IMG/VR virus record: IMGVR_UViG_3300047510_000758
Span: 1-30,709 of that record
Reading direction: 5' to 3' (one strand)
Length of the DNA: 30,709 nucleotides
Source: a virus
The first letter of the stretch is position 1. Each line of letters starts with the position of its first letter. The notes below the pieces were generated by a model. That model worked only from the letters and a program-made list of their open reading frames with translations, was not told the DNA's origin and made no database searches. The position numbers were made by a program, and so were the translations under genes. Shown in pieces: positions 23,773-30,403 of the stretch.

Positions 23773-23801
23773 ACTATAACAAAATGAGTCTTTATAGTCT
23801 A
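23773..23801 (-). promoter_or_regulatory. Sigma70-type promoter before the 68-aa gene
   Basis: On the - strand, TAGACT (23796-23801), a 17-base spacer, then TATAGT (23773-23778) with an extended -10 TG. Spacer and -10 are almost the same as at 23528-23556. The expected RNA start falls at or next to the ATG at 23766. Confidence 0.5.
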
Positions 23802-23829
23802 CCGTTTTTTGCGTTGCTTTTTAGCAACA
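23773..23829. repeat. Promoter/gene-end cassette, copy B
   Basis: Second copy of the imperfect repeat described for 23528-23576. It links the 3' end of the 111-aa gene (Val-Ala-Lys-Lys codons, then a further basic tail) to the promoter of the 68-aa gene. It differs from copy A by a short insertion near the gene end and several substitutions. Confidence 0.6.
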
Positions 23830-24134
23830 GTTTTAGGTGTTGCTAAAGGTGCAACTTTAGTTGCATTTTTGAGCCTATGAAACAAATCTGTTGCTTTTTT
23901 AAACTCAAAATTTGGATGCTTATACATATAGTCTATTTTGCGCTCTAAAACTTGCAAAACTTCTAACAAGTCCATTTTTGTTGCAAAATCGCTATCCATT
24001 AGTATTTTGTTAACATCGTGCTTGTCCAACATATATTCTACCCATTTTTCTGTTGCGGGTATTTTGTAATATTGAACTATTGCTTTTTTGTTATTTCGTG
24101 TTGCATATTTTGCAATATATGTACGAGCAAACAT
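23799..24134 (-). CDS. Basic phage protein, 111 aa
   Basis: 111 aa, strongly basic, ending in a Lys/Arg tail (VAKKQRKKR). Ala-Thr pairs recur six times (YATR, PATE, FATK, KATD, NATK, LATP), nearly all written with the same codons GCA-ACA. This gives the DNA an unusual density of GCAAC/GTTGC. The middle is helical (MDLLEVLQVLERKIDYMYKH, in part). It is preceded by a perfect AGGAGG ribosome site (24139-24144) and a promoter at 24161-24189. No domain recognised; a DNA- or RNA-binding role would fit the charge but is inference. Confidence 0.75.
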   Translation of the reverse strand: MFARTYIAKYATRNNKKAIVQYYKIPATEKWVEYMLDKHDVNKILMDSDFATKMDLLEVLQVLERKIDYMYKHPNFEFKKATDLFHRLKNATKVAPLATPKTVAKKQRKKR

Positions 24135-24160
24135 AAAGCCTCCTTTAGTGAAGACTATAT

Positions 24161-24189
24161 ATTATATGCAAAACGCGAATTATGTGCAA
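24161..24189 (-). promoter_or_regulatory. Sigma70-type promoter before the 111-aa gene
   Basis: On the - strand, TTGCAC (24184-24189), a 17-base spacer, then a perfect TATAAT (24161-24166). It occupies the 61-base gap before the ATG at 24134, with AGGAGG downstream. Confidence 0.7.
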
Positions 24190-24195
24190 CGCTTG

Positions 24196-24561
24196 TTAAA
24201 GTTGCAAGTTGTCCAGGTATTGTTGAAGGTTATCCGCGTGTAATTTTAACATAACAAACTCTTGTTCGCCAAGTACGGATATTTCATTGATTTTGTGTAT
24301 ATAGTATGGACAAGTCATTAGGCGGCTCAGTTGTACAAGGGTTCGATTTTTTAACGGATCAGACAAGACACAATTGTACACAGGTATCTTTGTAAATTTT
24401 TTAATAAACTGCAATCCTGGCTTGCTTAGTCTAAGATTAGCGGAATCTGTATGATTCCACCACCAAACTCGGATGTATTGCGGATATTCAGACGAGCTGA
24501 ATCCGGCTGCTGCTAGTATGCCTTCGGTATAACTCTGCTGATTATGGGTAGACTTGGTCAC
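24196..24561 (-). CDS. Conserved phage protein, 121 aa
   Basis: 121 aa. The central RVWWWNHTDSANLRLSKPGL and the later SRLMTCPYYIHK and EQEFVMLKLHADNLQQYL follow a pattern I recall from several marine T4-like phages, but no function is known to me. It is soluble, with no signal peptide. The start overlaps the 95-aa gene by 20 nt. The stop is 7 bases from the -35 of the next promoter, so this is the last gene of the operon that begins near 28 kb or further upstream. Confidence 0.75.
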   Translation of the reverse strand: MTKSTHNQQSYTEGILAAAGFSSSEYPQYIRVWWWNHTDSANLRLSKPGLQFIKKFTKIPVYNCVLSDPLKNRTLVQLSRLMTCPYYIHKINEISVLGEQEFVMLKLHADNLQQYLDNLQL

Positions 24562-24829
24562 CTTGTTTCATTAAGACCACTGTGAATTTGTCTGTTTTGA
24601 AAAGAGTGTTAAGTTTTTTGCAAAGATTGATAGCGTGTCCGCTATTGCTAAAGCTGACTTTTTTGTATTTGGGACCAGGGTAAGCAACCAACATATTTGA
24701 ACTCTTTAAATTAATTGGTTTATCATCGTAAAAAACCGCCCATATGCCTTCGCTACTTAGTACCTGATCGGTTTTATAATTAGATTTATTAACGTGTTCT
24801 AATAACACTGTTGGTTTAGGTCTAGACAT
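24542..24829 (-). CDS. Conserved phage protein, 95 aa
   Basis: 95 aa. It starts MSRPKPTVLLEHVNKSNYKT and has IWAVFYDDKPINLKSS and YPGPKYKKVSFSNSGHA; I associate this pattern with short proteins of cyanophages and other marine myoviruses. A function is not known to me. AAGGAA precedes the ATG by about 6 bases. It overlaps the 121-aa gene and follows a 48-base gap that may hold a late-type promoter. Confidence 0.78.
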   Translation of the reverse strand: MSRPKPTVLLEHVNKSNYKTDQVLSSEGIWAVFYDDKPINLKSSNMLVAYPGPKYKKVSFSNSGHAINLCKKLNTLFKTDKFTVVLMKQGDQVYP

Positions 24830-24848
24830 ACTTTATTCCTTGATTATA

Positions 24849-24856
24849 TATTTATG
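24849..24856 (-). promoter_or_regulatory. Possible T4-type late promoter element
   Basis: The - strand reads CATAAATA, 7 of 8 positions of the T4 late consensus TATAAATA, 19 bases before the ATG at 24829 in a 48-base intergenic gap. Spacing fits a short leader with AAGGAA. Chance occurrence in AT-rich DNA cannot be excluded. Confidence 0.4.
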
Positions 24857-24877
24857 CTAATATATGGGTAGTTTAAG

Positions 24878-25087
24878 TTAAAAACTGCCCCCATCAAAAT
24901 TTATTGACGTGGATTTTGGTTGCTCTGGTTGTGATTGCAACTCCGCTATATTAGTCAATAAATTAAATATATCAGTATGTAGATTTCTTGCTTCATCTGC
25001 AGATAAAGATAACTGTTTGCTACCAGTTTGATTCATTATCTTTATTTTGTCATTGAAATTTTTTATAGACAAACTTAACTTTTGCAT
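24878..25087 (-). CDS. Conserved phage protein, 69 aa
   Basis: 69 aa, mainly helical: FNDKIKIMNQTGSKQLSLSA then DEARNLHTDIFNLLTNIAEL, and a short tail ending NFDGGSF. It looks like a small assembly or accessory protein; a similar EARNLH...IF.LL pattern is familiar from T4-like marine phages, from memory only. It overlaps the 157-aa gene by 13 nt. Confidence 0.75.
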   Translation of the reverse strand: MQKLSLSIKNFNDKIKIMNQTGSKQLSLSADEARNLHTDIFNLLTNIAELQSQPEQPKSTSINFDGGSF

Positions 25088-25548
25088 TTTATTCCTTTAA
25101 GTGCTTTACGCATTTCTTCACGTGTTTTAAACGGTCCTACATACTCGTAACGACTCACAGTTAAATTCTTAGGACAAAAATGCTCTACCCATTCTTGATT
25201 TAACTTTATTAGATAATGACCGGCACAAAAAAAACTTTTACTTTTTAAAGTTTTACTAAAAATTGGCAGTTTCTTTTGAATATCCCAGACCTGATTGTAT
25301 GCGCGACCTGTAATTGGATATCCGTATACCGTTTTAAGATTTTCTTTTTTAATCTTGTCAGCTGATCCAAATTTAATATTATATTTTTGTTTTAAATTTT
25401 TAACACTAGGGAAATATTCTCTCAATTCGTCGTGTACATAGGCATAGCCACCGTCATCTCGTGCTTGTATTGTTGCTATTTTATTTCCGGATTCTTCGAC
25501 TACCCAAAATTTATTTTTTACAACAGGTTTGGCTATCAGTTCACTCAT
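25075..25548 (-). CDS. Conserved phage protein, 157 aa
   Basis: 157 aa. It starts with VVKNKFWVVEESGNKIATIQ and has a YNIKFGSADK segment, YGYPITGRAYNQVWDIQKKL and KSKSFFCAGHYLIKLN, then a CPKNLTVSRYEYVGPFKT end. I recall this architecture from T4-like marine phages as an uncharacterised conserved protein. The cysteines (FFCAG, FCPK) are not in a known metal motif. ATGA overlap with the 87-aa gene upstream; overlap with the 69-aa gene downstream. Confidence 0.8.
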   Translation of the reverse strand: MSELIAKPVVKNKFWVVEESGNKIATIQARDDGGYAYVHDELREYFPSVKNLKQKYNIKFGSADKIKKENLKTVYGYPITGRAYNQVWDIQKKLPIFSKTLKSKSFFCAGHYLIKLNQEWVEHFCPKNLTVSRYEYVGPFKTREEMRKALKGIKCKS

Positions 25549-25808
25549 GATTTTGCTAATGTATGATGTGTTACAATTTTGCCTAATTCTTGGCCAAGAT
25601 CTTTGCTGTCATCTATCACATACATCTCGCCTTCATTACCATATCCTGTAGACACTTTTATCACGTAGCCGCCGTGTGCGGTATGAACATCAAATGATAT
25701 TTTTTTGTTTGGCAGCTTGTTAGTTTCCGACGACCAGGCTCCGAGGTTGATTTCACTTACTGATAAGGGACCTGCTGCAACTGATCCGGCCATTGTATAA
25801 TTACTCAT
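25545..25808 (-). CDS. Conserved phage protein, 87 aa (paralogue of next gene)
   Basis: 87 aa. The C-terminal half, HGGYVIKVSTGYGNEGEMYVIDDSKDLGQ (given in part), matches the pattern of the 91-aa protein encoded just upstream: a glycine-rich GG(Y/H), two strands, (M/L)Y(V/M)I-DD, and an acidic helix. The N-terminus is short and rich in Gly, Ala and Ser. The two are adjacent tandem paralogues joined by ATGA. Function unknown. Confidence 0.72.
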   Translation of the reverse strand: MSNYTMAGSVAAGPLSVSEINLGAWSSETNKLPNKKISFDVHTAHGGYVIKVSTGYGNEGEMYVIDDSKDLGQELGKIVTHHTLAKS

Positions 25809-26080
25809 AGTTTCATTTGTTCCAACATAATAGCCTGTGCCACTTGTTTGGCAAAATCTTCGTCGTCGTGAATCATATATAGTGTTCCGTCGGTGCGATC
25901 GGTCTTTTGATTATAAGTGCGAGATTCAAGAATGTGGCCACCGACTGCTTGATACAAACAAAAGTTCATACCGTTTTGTGCAGGCGCTGATCTATCTCTT
26001 TCTACTACTGTGGCTCGCTGCAATCTAATTTCATCCTCACTGTTTAACCAATCACGAAGTCGTCTTTTTAACCATTTCAT
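25805..26080 (-). CDS. Conserved phage protein, 91 aa (paralogue of neighbour)
   Basis: 91 aa from the ATG at 26080, chosen because it overlaps the upstream stop as ATGA; an upstream start at 26104 would only add residues inside the preceding gene. A basic amphipathic N-terminus (MKWLKRRLRDWLNSEDEIRLQ, in part) precedes the shared domain AVGGHILESRTY ... LYMIHDDEDFAKQVAQAIM. The basic helix could bind membrane or nucleic acid. Function unknown. Confidence 0.75.
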   Translation of the reverse strand: MKWLKRRLRDWLNSEDEIRLQRATVVERDRSAPAQNGMNFCLYQAVGGHILESRTYNQKTDRTDGTLYMIHDDEDFAKQVAQAIMLEQMKL

Positions 26081-26421
26081 TGCGATTTCTCCTCTTCTAA
26101 ACATAATACTCGCATCATTTCAAATTTATCTTTTAATTCTTTTAGACCTGGATGCCGTTCCATAAGTTCTTGTAACTTTTGTTCCTCTAGCATTTTTTTG
26201 TGCGCCCACTCAATAACTTCCTTGCTGGTCATACCTAGATCAACCGTAGCATGATTGTTTATTCCGTACCAACTTACACCATCATACACTTCCATTTGTT
26301 GTATGTTTGGATTGTATCGTACCATACCTGCACCCACGGCGCCTGGACTGATAGGAGGGTTATTTGGGTAACCCCCGCTTACTGTAATGTGTTGCGAACC
26401 ACTGCTTAAAGTTTTAATCAT
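26077..26421 (-). CDS. Possible virion-associated protein, 114 aa
   Basis: 114 aa. The first half has a tail-fibre or structural look: GSQHITVSGGYPNNPPISPG and GMVRYNPNIQQMEVYDGVSW, a pattern (MVRYN...EVYDG..W) common in phage structural proteins. The second half is a charged helix with WAHKKMLEEQKLQELMERHP. I infer a virion or neck/fibre accessory role with low certainty. ATGA overlaps on both sides. Confidence 0.72.
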   Translation of the reverse strand: MIKTLSSGSQHITVSGGYPNNPPISPGAVGAGMVRYNPNIQQMEVYDGVSWYGINNHATVDLGMTSKEVIEWAHKKMLEEQKLQELMERHPGLKELKDKFEMMRVLCLEEEKSQ

Positions 26422-26792
26422 ATGTATTCTATTGTTAGAATTGAAACTACGAAACCTATTATTAGATAAACTAGTGTATGCAAAAATTGATCAATACCGA
26501 TCCACATCCAAAAGCCATCCGAATCTGTGCTTAGTCGAACGGTGGCTCGACGATGCAAGAAGTCGATGAAATAATGTATAGTAGCATCAAACACGGCCAG
26601 CATAATGCAAGCTTGTAGACCTAAAAAATGCATTAAAATAACATAGGTCAAGGCACCGTGGAGACCGGCGTGTTGCAATCCGCCCAATCTACCAAGATGC
26701 CCTTTGTCTCGGATCATACGATCACTTTGCCAACAGAAGTCTGCTAGAAAGTGTTTAACGAATAGCAAGGCTAATATTAGCCACGTGGTCAT
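26418..26792 (-). CDS. DUF3307-type membrane protein
   Basis: 124 aa with four hydrophobic stretches. The N-terminal LLFVKHFLADFCWQSDRMI and later GLHGALTYVI, HYFIDFLHR and IDQFLHTLVYLIIGF give conserved His and Asp placed as in the DUF3307 family. Members are inner-membrane proteins of unknown role, also found in bacteria and in several phages. ATGA overlaps tie it to both neighbours. Confidence 0.8.
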   Translation of the reverse strand: MTTWLILALLFVKHFLADFCWQSDRMIRDKGHLGRLGGLQHAGLHGALTYVILMHFLGLQACIMLAVFDATIHYFIDFLHRRATVRLSTDSDGFWMWIGIDQFLHTLVYLIIGFVVSILTIEYI

Positions 26793-27016
26793 TTACTCAA
26801 AGTCTCCCATACCAGTTCATTGTCTTTTACATTACTGGTCAATGAAATATATCCTCTACTTAATGCTTGGTGTATGTAAATAGCGTGACTTTCAGGACAT
26901 TCGGCATGAATAGTCAACACAGCACGGCCTACAGTCTGTAACCCATCATGAATATAAAAGTCAGGATCGTTTTGTTTAATAGTCCGGACATTGGATTTGT
27001 GTGCAGTATATGTCAT
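26789..27016 (-). CDS. Conserved phage protein, 75 aa
   Basis: 75 aa, soluble. It holds NDPDFYIHDGLQTVGRAVL, CPESHAIYIHQALSRGYI and a VWETL end. The pattern DPD-(F/Y)-x-IH-(D/N)G...V-RA is familiar from other marine phages, from memory. No function known. It starts in an ATGA overlap with the 45-aa membrane gene and ends in one with the DUF3307 gene. Confidence 0.75.
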   Translation of the reverse strand: MTYTAHKSNVRTIKQNDPDFYIHDGLQTVGRAVLTIHAECPESHAIYIHQALSRGYISLTSNVKDNELVWETLSK

Positions 27017-27150
27017 CTGAAAATTGAGAGGTAAAGAAATGCACCTAACAAACTACCAAACAGGCCACCAAATCCCAAGAACCGCCAGGCTACGGCAGTA
27101 ATCATGCCTTGAAATAAGATCCACAGTTGCAAGTCAAGTAATGTAATCAT
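27013..27150 (-). CDS. Small membrane protein, 45 aa
   Basis: A short frame, ATG 27150 to TGA at 27013-27015, filling the 130-base gap between the exonuclease and the 75-aa gene with ATGA overlaps at both ends. It is hydrophobic throughout (MITLLDLQLWILFQG, then a glycine-rich GFGGLFGSLLGAFLYL), with one or two spans and almost no charge. The double coupling supports it as a genuine gene. Function unknown; a holin-like or small inner-membrane role is possible but unproven. Confidence 0.75.
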   Translation of the reverse strand: MITLLDLQLWILFQGMITAVAWRFLGFGGLFGSLLGAFLYLSIFR

Positions 27151-28136
27151 TCGGGATACTCTGCACTTAATAATTCTGCATAATTTGATGAATGTTCACT
27201 AAGTCTGTTAAGTTCGTACTTGCCACAGAACTTGAGAAACTGAGCACCTACCATTGGTCTACTTTTCTTTACAGCACCTGTGTGTACAGTTTCATTAATC
27301 TTTGCTTTGATATCCTCGGGCTGTGCAGTAAGATCTACTAGAGTAACATTGCGATTGTAATCGTCTAATACTCTATGCTCCAGACCGTTATGATCTGTCC
27401 ATCTTTGAAGCATAAGGTTGTTCCAATCAAATCCTTTTTTATCCCGGTCAGCAAAAGCTTCAGTGAGACCAATTTTGTTCTTGGAACCTTTGGTCCTAAC
27501 ACCCGGATAGGCGGAAAACACATTGTCTGTCGGATCTCCGCGCATACACTTCTCAAACAGGATCCATTTTGGATTAGGTATGACTTTTGGCGCTTTGGTT
27601 TTCTTGTCAATTACTAGTTTACCCTTTTTATCAAAGATACCTTCTAGTGTATGAAGCTCGTCGGCAACACCATTATATTGTTGTACATTCGGCGCCAGTA
27701 ACTGGTGAAAGTCAGTGTCGGAAGAAACAATGATATGACTGTCATTGGGATGGTTCCAGATCCAACCAGAGATAAGATCATCTGCTTCGAGCTCGCTGTG
27801 TTGGAGCACGGTGCAATTAGTTTTCTCAGCAAGAAAAGTCTTAAGATTATCGAAAGTTTCCCAAAAAAGTCGGTCCTCTTCAGCTTCCGCTTCCGTGAGC
27901 GCAGCTCTCGCGACTGCACGGTTCTTCTTGTAGGGTTCATAGAAATCTTTGCGCCAGCTCCGTCCCTCCAAACAGAATACGACGTGATCGGCTTGATGTT
28001 CTCTCCACGCTTTATTAACTGACGCCAAGGTAACATGAATTGCGAACCCTAACTTATCCCAGGTGTCCGATTGACGGCTTGCAGAATGGCGAGCACGAAA
28101 GAATGTATTGGCTGTGTCTACAATTAGATATCTCAT
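27147..28136 (-). CDS. 5'-3' exonuclease / RNase H, FEN (PIN-like) family
   Basis: 329 aa, close to T4 RNase H in length. Metal-binding acidic residues are in order: D7 (LIVDTANTFFRAR), E117-D119-D120 (ELEADD), D140 and D142 (SSDTDF) and D201/D204 (GDPTDN). A helix-hairpin-helix-like region follows (YPGVRTKGSKNKIG). The enzyme removes RNA primers and 5' flaps during phage replication. The ATG at 28136 lacks a clear Shine-Dalgarno; a -10 box (28153-28158) places an RNA start about 10 bases upstream. Confident on family; the exact name (T4 rnh) is by analogy. Confidence 0.9.
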   Translation of the reverse strand: MRYLIVDTANTFFRARHSASRQSDTWDKLGFAIHVTLASVNKAWREHQADHVVFCLEGRSWRKDFYEPYKKNRAVARAALTEAEAEEDRLFWETFDNLKTFLAEKTNCTVLQHSELEADDLISGWIWNHPNDSHIIVSSDTDFHQLLAPNVQQYNGVADELHTLEGIFDKKGKLVIDKKTKAPKVIPNPKWILFEKCMRGDPTDNVFSAYPGVRTKGSKNKIGLTEAFADRDKKGFDWNNLMLQRWTDHNGLEHRVLDDYNRNVTLVDLTAQPEDIKAKINETVHTGAVKKSRPMVGAQFLKFCGKYELNRLSEHSSNYAELLSAEYPE

Positions 28137-28152
28137 GTATTAATAGTAGCAT

Positions 28153-28181
28153 ATTATAACAACTTGGTCAAGTAAGGCAAA
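28153..28181 (-). promoter_or_regulatory. Possible sigma70-type promoter before the exonuclease gene
   Basis: On the - strand, a perfect TATAAT (28153-28158) follows a weak -35 (TTTGCC, 28176-28181) with a 17-base spacer. It overlaps the end of the SGNH gene upstream. The 17-base gap before the exonuclease ATG is the only break in the long - strand chain, which favours a promoter here. Confidence 0.45.
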
Positions 28182-28858
28182 AGAAATTCTGCCCATTTTC
28201 TATGAGCATCTGCCCTAAAATGATATGATCTTGGATTGACCGTTTGGAAATTATTTGATTTTAACCAATTATAATAAGTAAACTCTTCCAAATAAGGATA
28301 AAGATAACAATCGCCCCAATCTTTTTTAGGCAAATCGTTCAATCGAATATGTGCAAAACAATTATAAGTGTTGAAGAAGAAATGAGGTATATTTAGATCT
28401 TGCAAATAGCAATGAAAATTCCATATTGTGTCGTGATTGGATAATTCGTTTTTTGCTATATGATTAGCAGTATCTATTACCCATTTTTTATAAGCTTCAT
28501 TTAATTCGGGCGGTAGTCGATCTTGCCCGCCGGCGGTAACTTGATAGTAAGTGTTATTATGAAACCATTCTTCTCTCTCCCAAGTTGCCCATCCAATGAT
28601 AATAATATCGGGCTTGTGCTCATTGAGATAATTCTTAGTAGTTCGAATTATTCTTGCATTACTGCTGGCCGATTCGGCATCACAATGTAATATAGCATAC
28701 AACTGGTTTGCAATATTGCAACCATAACTTGCACGTTCGTTGTCAGGATGTGGGATTCGTCCTAGTGCCCTATATAAAGGATCATCTTCAGCAAAACAGT
28801 ATGGATTAACTGCCTCGGCTGCTGCACTATGGCTATCTCCGTTTACGTATAAGATCAT
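28154..28858 (-). CDS. SGNH-like protein
   Basis: 234 aa. Block I is VNGDSHSAAAE with S9, ASSNARIIR supplies an Asn segment, and the C-terminus SYHFRADAHRKWAEFLLPYL has the His-rich ending of the family; the usual Asp before His is not clear. PDIIIIGWATWEREEW resembles the IIVAWTVPDRFE of the SGNH protein at 6339, so the two are related. ATGA overlap with the 310-aa SGNH gene upstream. Probably a hydrolase or acyl-transferase; substrate unknown. Confidence 0.7.
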   Translation of the reverse strand: MILYVNGDSHSAAAEAVNPYCFAEDDPLYRALGRIPHPDNERASYGCNIANQLYAILHCDAESASSNARIIRTTKNYLNEHKPDIIIIGWATWEREEWFHNNTYYQVTAGGQDRLPPELNEAYKKWVIDTANHIAKNELSNHDTIWNFHCYLQDLNIPHFFFNTYNCFAHIRLNDLPKKDWGDCYLYPYLEEFTYYNWLKSNNFQTVNPRSYHFRADAHRKWAEFLLPYLTKLL

Positions 28859-29787
28859 GGATATAAAGTTTGAATTTTATTTATAATTTCGTTGGCCCAA
28901 ATTTTGTGACTAAGAGGACCATAATGTAAATTGTCCGTGCCTCTATCAACATTTCTTTGTAGAATATTTGGTATATATTCTTTATAATCCAGTAAGTAAT
29001 ACTCTACTGTTTTTTTATAAAAATCGTTCTCTGGTATGTTGCTAAAATTTGGTGTATCCCCAAGATAAAAAAATACAAAATTTAACCCAAATGATCTACT
29101 ATATTTTATAACACTATCTAGTCTAGTTAATGTCATGTAGATCAATTGTTTATCGTTGTAAACATCAAAATAAGATCTGTTTTTTATCTTGTAAAGCTGT
29201 GATTCTTTAAAAACAGTAGTAGGCAAACTGTCCGGATAAAATTTCAATCGTGCAAAATCAGTTAACTGTAAAATAACCTTTTGATTTTTGTAAAATTCTA
29301 GATTATTAAAAAGGTCAAAAGATCTAAAATTACCTTTGCCACTTTCGGCTAGATTTAAGATTGGTTGATTGAAATGTGTTGATAGTAAATTTACATATTC
29401 GGTGTCTTTAGTATGATGATGTCCGCCGGCAGTATGACTACATCCAAAGAAGACTATGTTTGATTCGTCATTTTTAATTGCAGAAAAATTTTTTATATTA
29501 TACGGATCTACATTGTCTATACCAATTACATTTCCATGCGATTTTAATAGATATAATGTTTCGAAATAATCTTGATAATTGTTAAACTCAGAAATAGCAG
29601 AGTTTGCCCAATAAATTAATTTAAATTTTGTTAAAAATTGTTCTAAATTTCGACAATCAGCAAGAGAGGTGTGATATATCAGTGATTCGTCAATTACTTG
29701 CCCCTGAAACAACGTCGAAGGGCCTATACTGTGAATTACAGAGAATTCGGCAGTTAATCTGGATGTACTTCCAACAATCAATATCAC
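28855..29787 (-). CDS. Two-domain SGNH-like protein
   Basis: 310 aa, same layout as the protein at 15100-16044. Residues 1-105 are a Rossmann-like N-terminal domain (MILIVGSTSRL, then FKLIYWANSA). An SGNH domain follows: FFGCSHTAGGH with S117, AESGKGNFRS, and DNLHYGPLSHKIWANEI with D285 and H288. The gene is more AT-rich than its neighbours. Coupled by ATGA on both sides. It differs enough from the 15100 copy to be an old paralogue. Confidence 0.75.
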   Translation of the reverse strand: MILIVGSTSRLTAEFSVIHSIGPSTLFQGQVIDESLIYHTSLADCRNLEQFLTKFKLIYWANSAISEFNNYQDYFETLYLLKSHGNVIGIDNVDPYNIKNFSAIKNDESNIVFFGCSHTAGGHHHTKDTEYVNLLSTHFNQPILNLAESGKGNFRSFDLFNNLEFYKNQKVILQLTDFARLKFYPDSLPTTVFKESQLYKIKNRSYFDVYNDKQLIYMTLTRLDSVIKYSRSFGLNFVFFYLGDTPNFSNIPENDFYKKTVEYYLLDYKEYIPNILQRNVDRGTDNLHYGPLSHKIWANEIINKIQTLYP

Positions 29788-30173
29788 GATATTTCAGTTC
29801 TTCCGTTTCCTAAGTCATTACGATCCACGCGACGAGGCCTAGCATCAACGGGCTGATTGGCTTCCCATTGTTCATAGTTCTCATTGAGAATATTTCTGCA
29901 AACACTTTGAAACCACCGATCCACAATTTCTGCTTCGGTATCTTCTTTCTTTTGCATAAAGCCGGCCTTGACCAATCTTGCAATAAAGATTTCGTTCCAA
30001 TCGAGTTCAAATGCACCATTACCAACATCATCAGCATCTAGGTCTACCTTAATTACACTTACGTAAGGTTCTCCTGCTTCTGTGGCTAAATCTTTAGCAG
30101 ATTTTGATTTAACTTGATCCTCGGACTTTTCATTTTTGGGTTGGTCCTTTTTCTTTTTTAACCATTCAAACAT
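29784..30173 (-). CDS. Conserved phage protein, 129 aa
   Basis: 129 aa from the ATG at 30173 (MFEWLKKKKDQPKNEK). An ATG at 30197, which overlaps the upstream stop as TAATG, would add 8 residues and is possible; longer extensions run into the DUF2061 gene. A lysine-rich N-terminus is followed by GEPYVSVIKVDLD, GNGAFELDWNEIFIARLVKAG, DRWFQSVCRNIL and an EQWEANQP...RRVDRNDLGNGRTE end. This pattern is familiar from cyanophages and other T4-like marine phages, with no function known to me. Confidence 0.78.
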   Translation of the reverse strand: MFEWLKKKKDQPKNEKSEDQVKSKSAKDLATEAGEPYVSVIKVDLDADDVGNGAFELDWNEIFIARLVKAGFMQKKEDTEAEIVDRWFQSVCRNILNENYEQWEANQPVDARPRRVDRNDLGNGRTEIS

Positions 30174-30196
30174 ATCAAATATTCCATCTAAGTACA

Positions 30197-30403
30197 TTAT
30201 TCTGTTTTCCCCCATTTTATTTTTAACCAGATTCGTTCGTGGATATAATAATCGATACTTAATAGAATATGCAAGGCAGTTGCAAATCCGGTAGCACTTC
30301 CTATATCTCCAGTAAACAAATAGGTCCAAAATATAGTAAATAACCAAGCGGTTATTCTATATGTAAACATCCTTGTTAAAGTCCTTGCTCTTGTTTCGGT
30401 CAT
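30197..30403 (-). CDS. DUF2061 membrane protein
   Basis: 68 aa from the ATG at 30403, which overlaps the QueE stop as TAATG; an upstream ATG at 30415 is less likely. TRARTLTRMFTYRITAWLFT starts the protein. The TGDIGSATGFA turn sits between two hydrophobic spans, and YYIHERIWLKIKWGK ends it. This fits the DUF2061 family: small two-span membrane proteins, often next to sulfate or nucleotide metabolism genes in bacteria and known in some phages. Function unknown. Confidence 0.82.
   Translation of the reverse strand: MTETRARTLTRMFTYRITAWLFTIFWTYLFTGDIGSATGFATALHILLSIDYYIHERIWLKIKWGKTE

Noticed and set aside
30174-30347. N-terminal extension of the 129-aa protein to 30347
   Set aside because: It would run through the DUF2061 gene in another frame and adds a sequence with no family features; the ATG at 30173 (or 30197) fits better.
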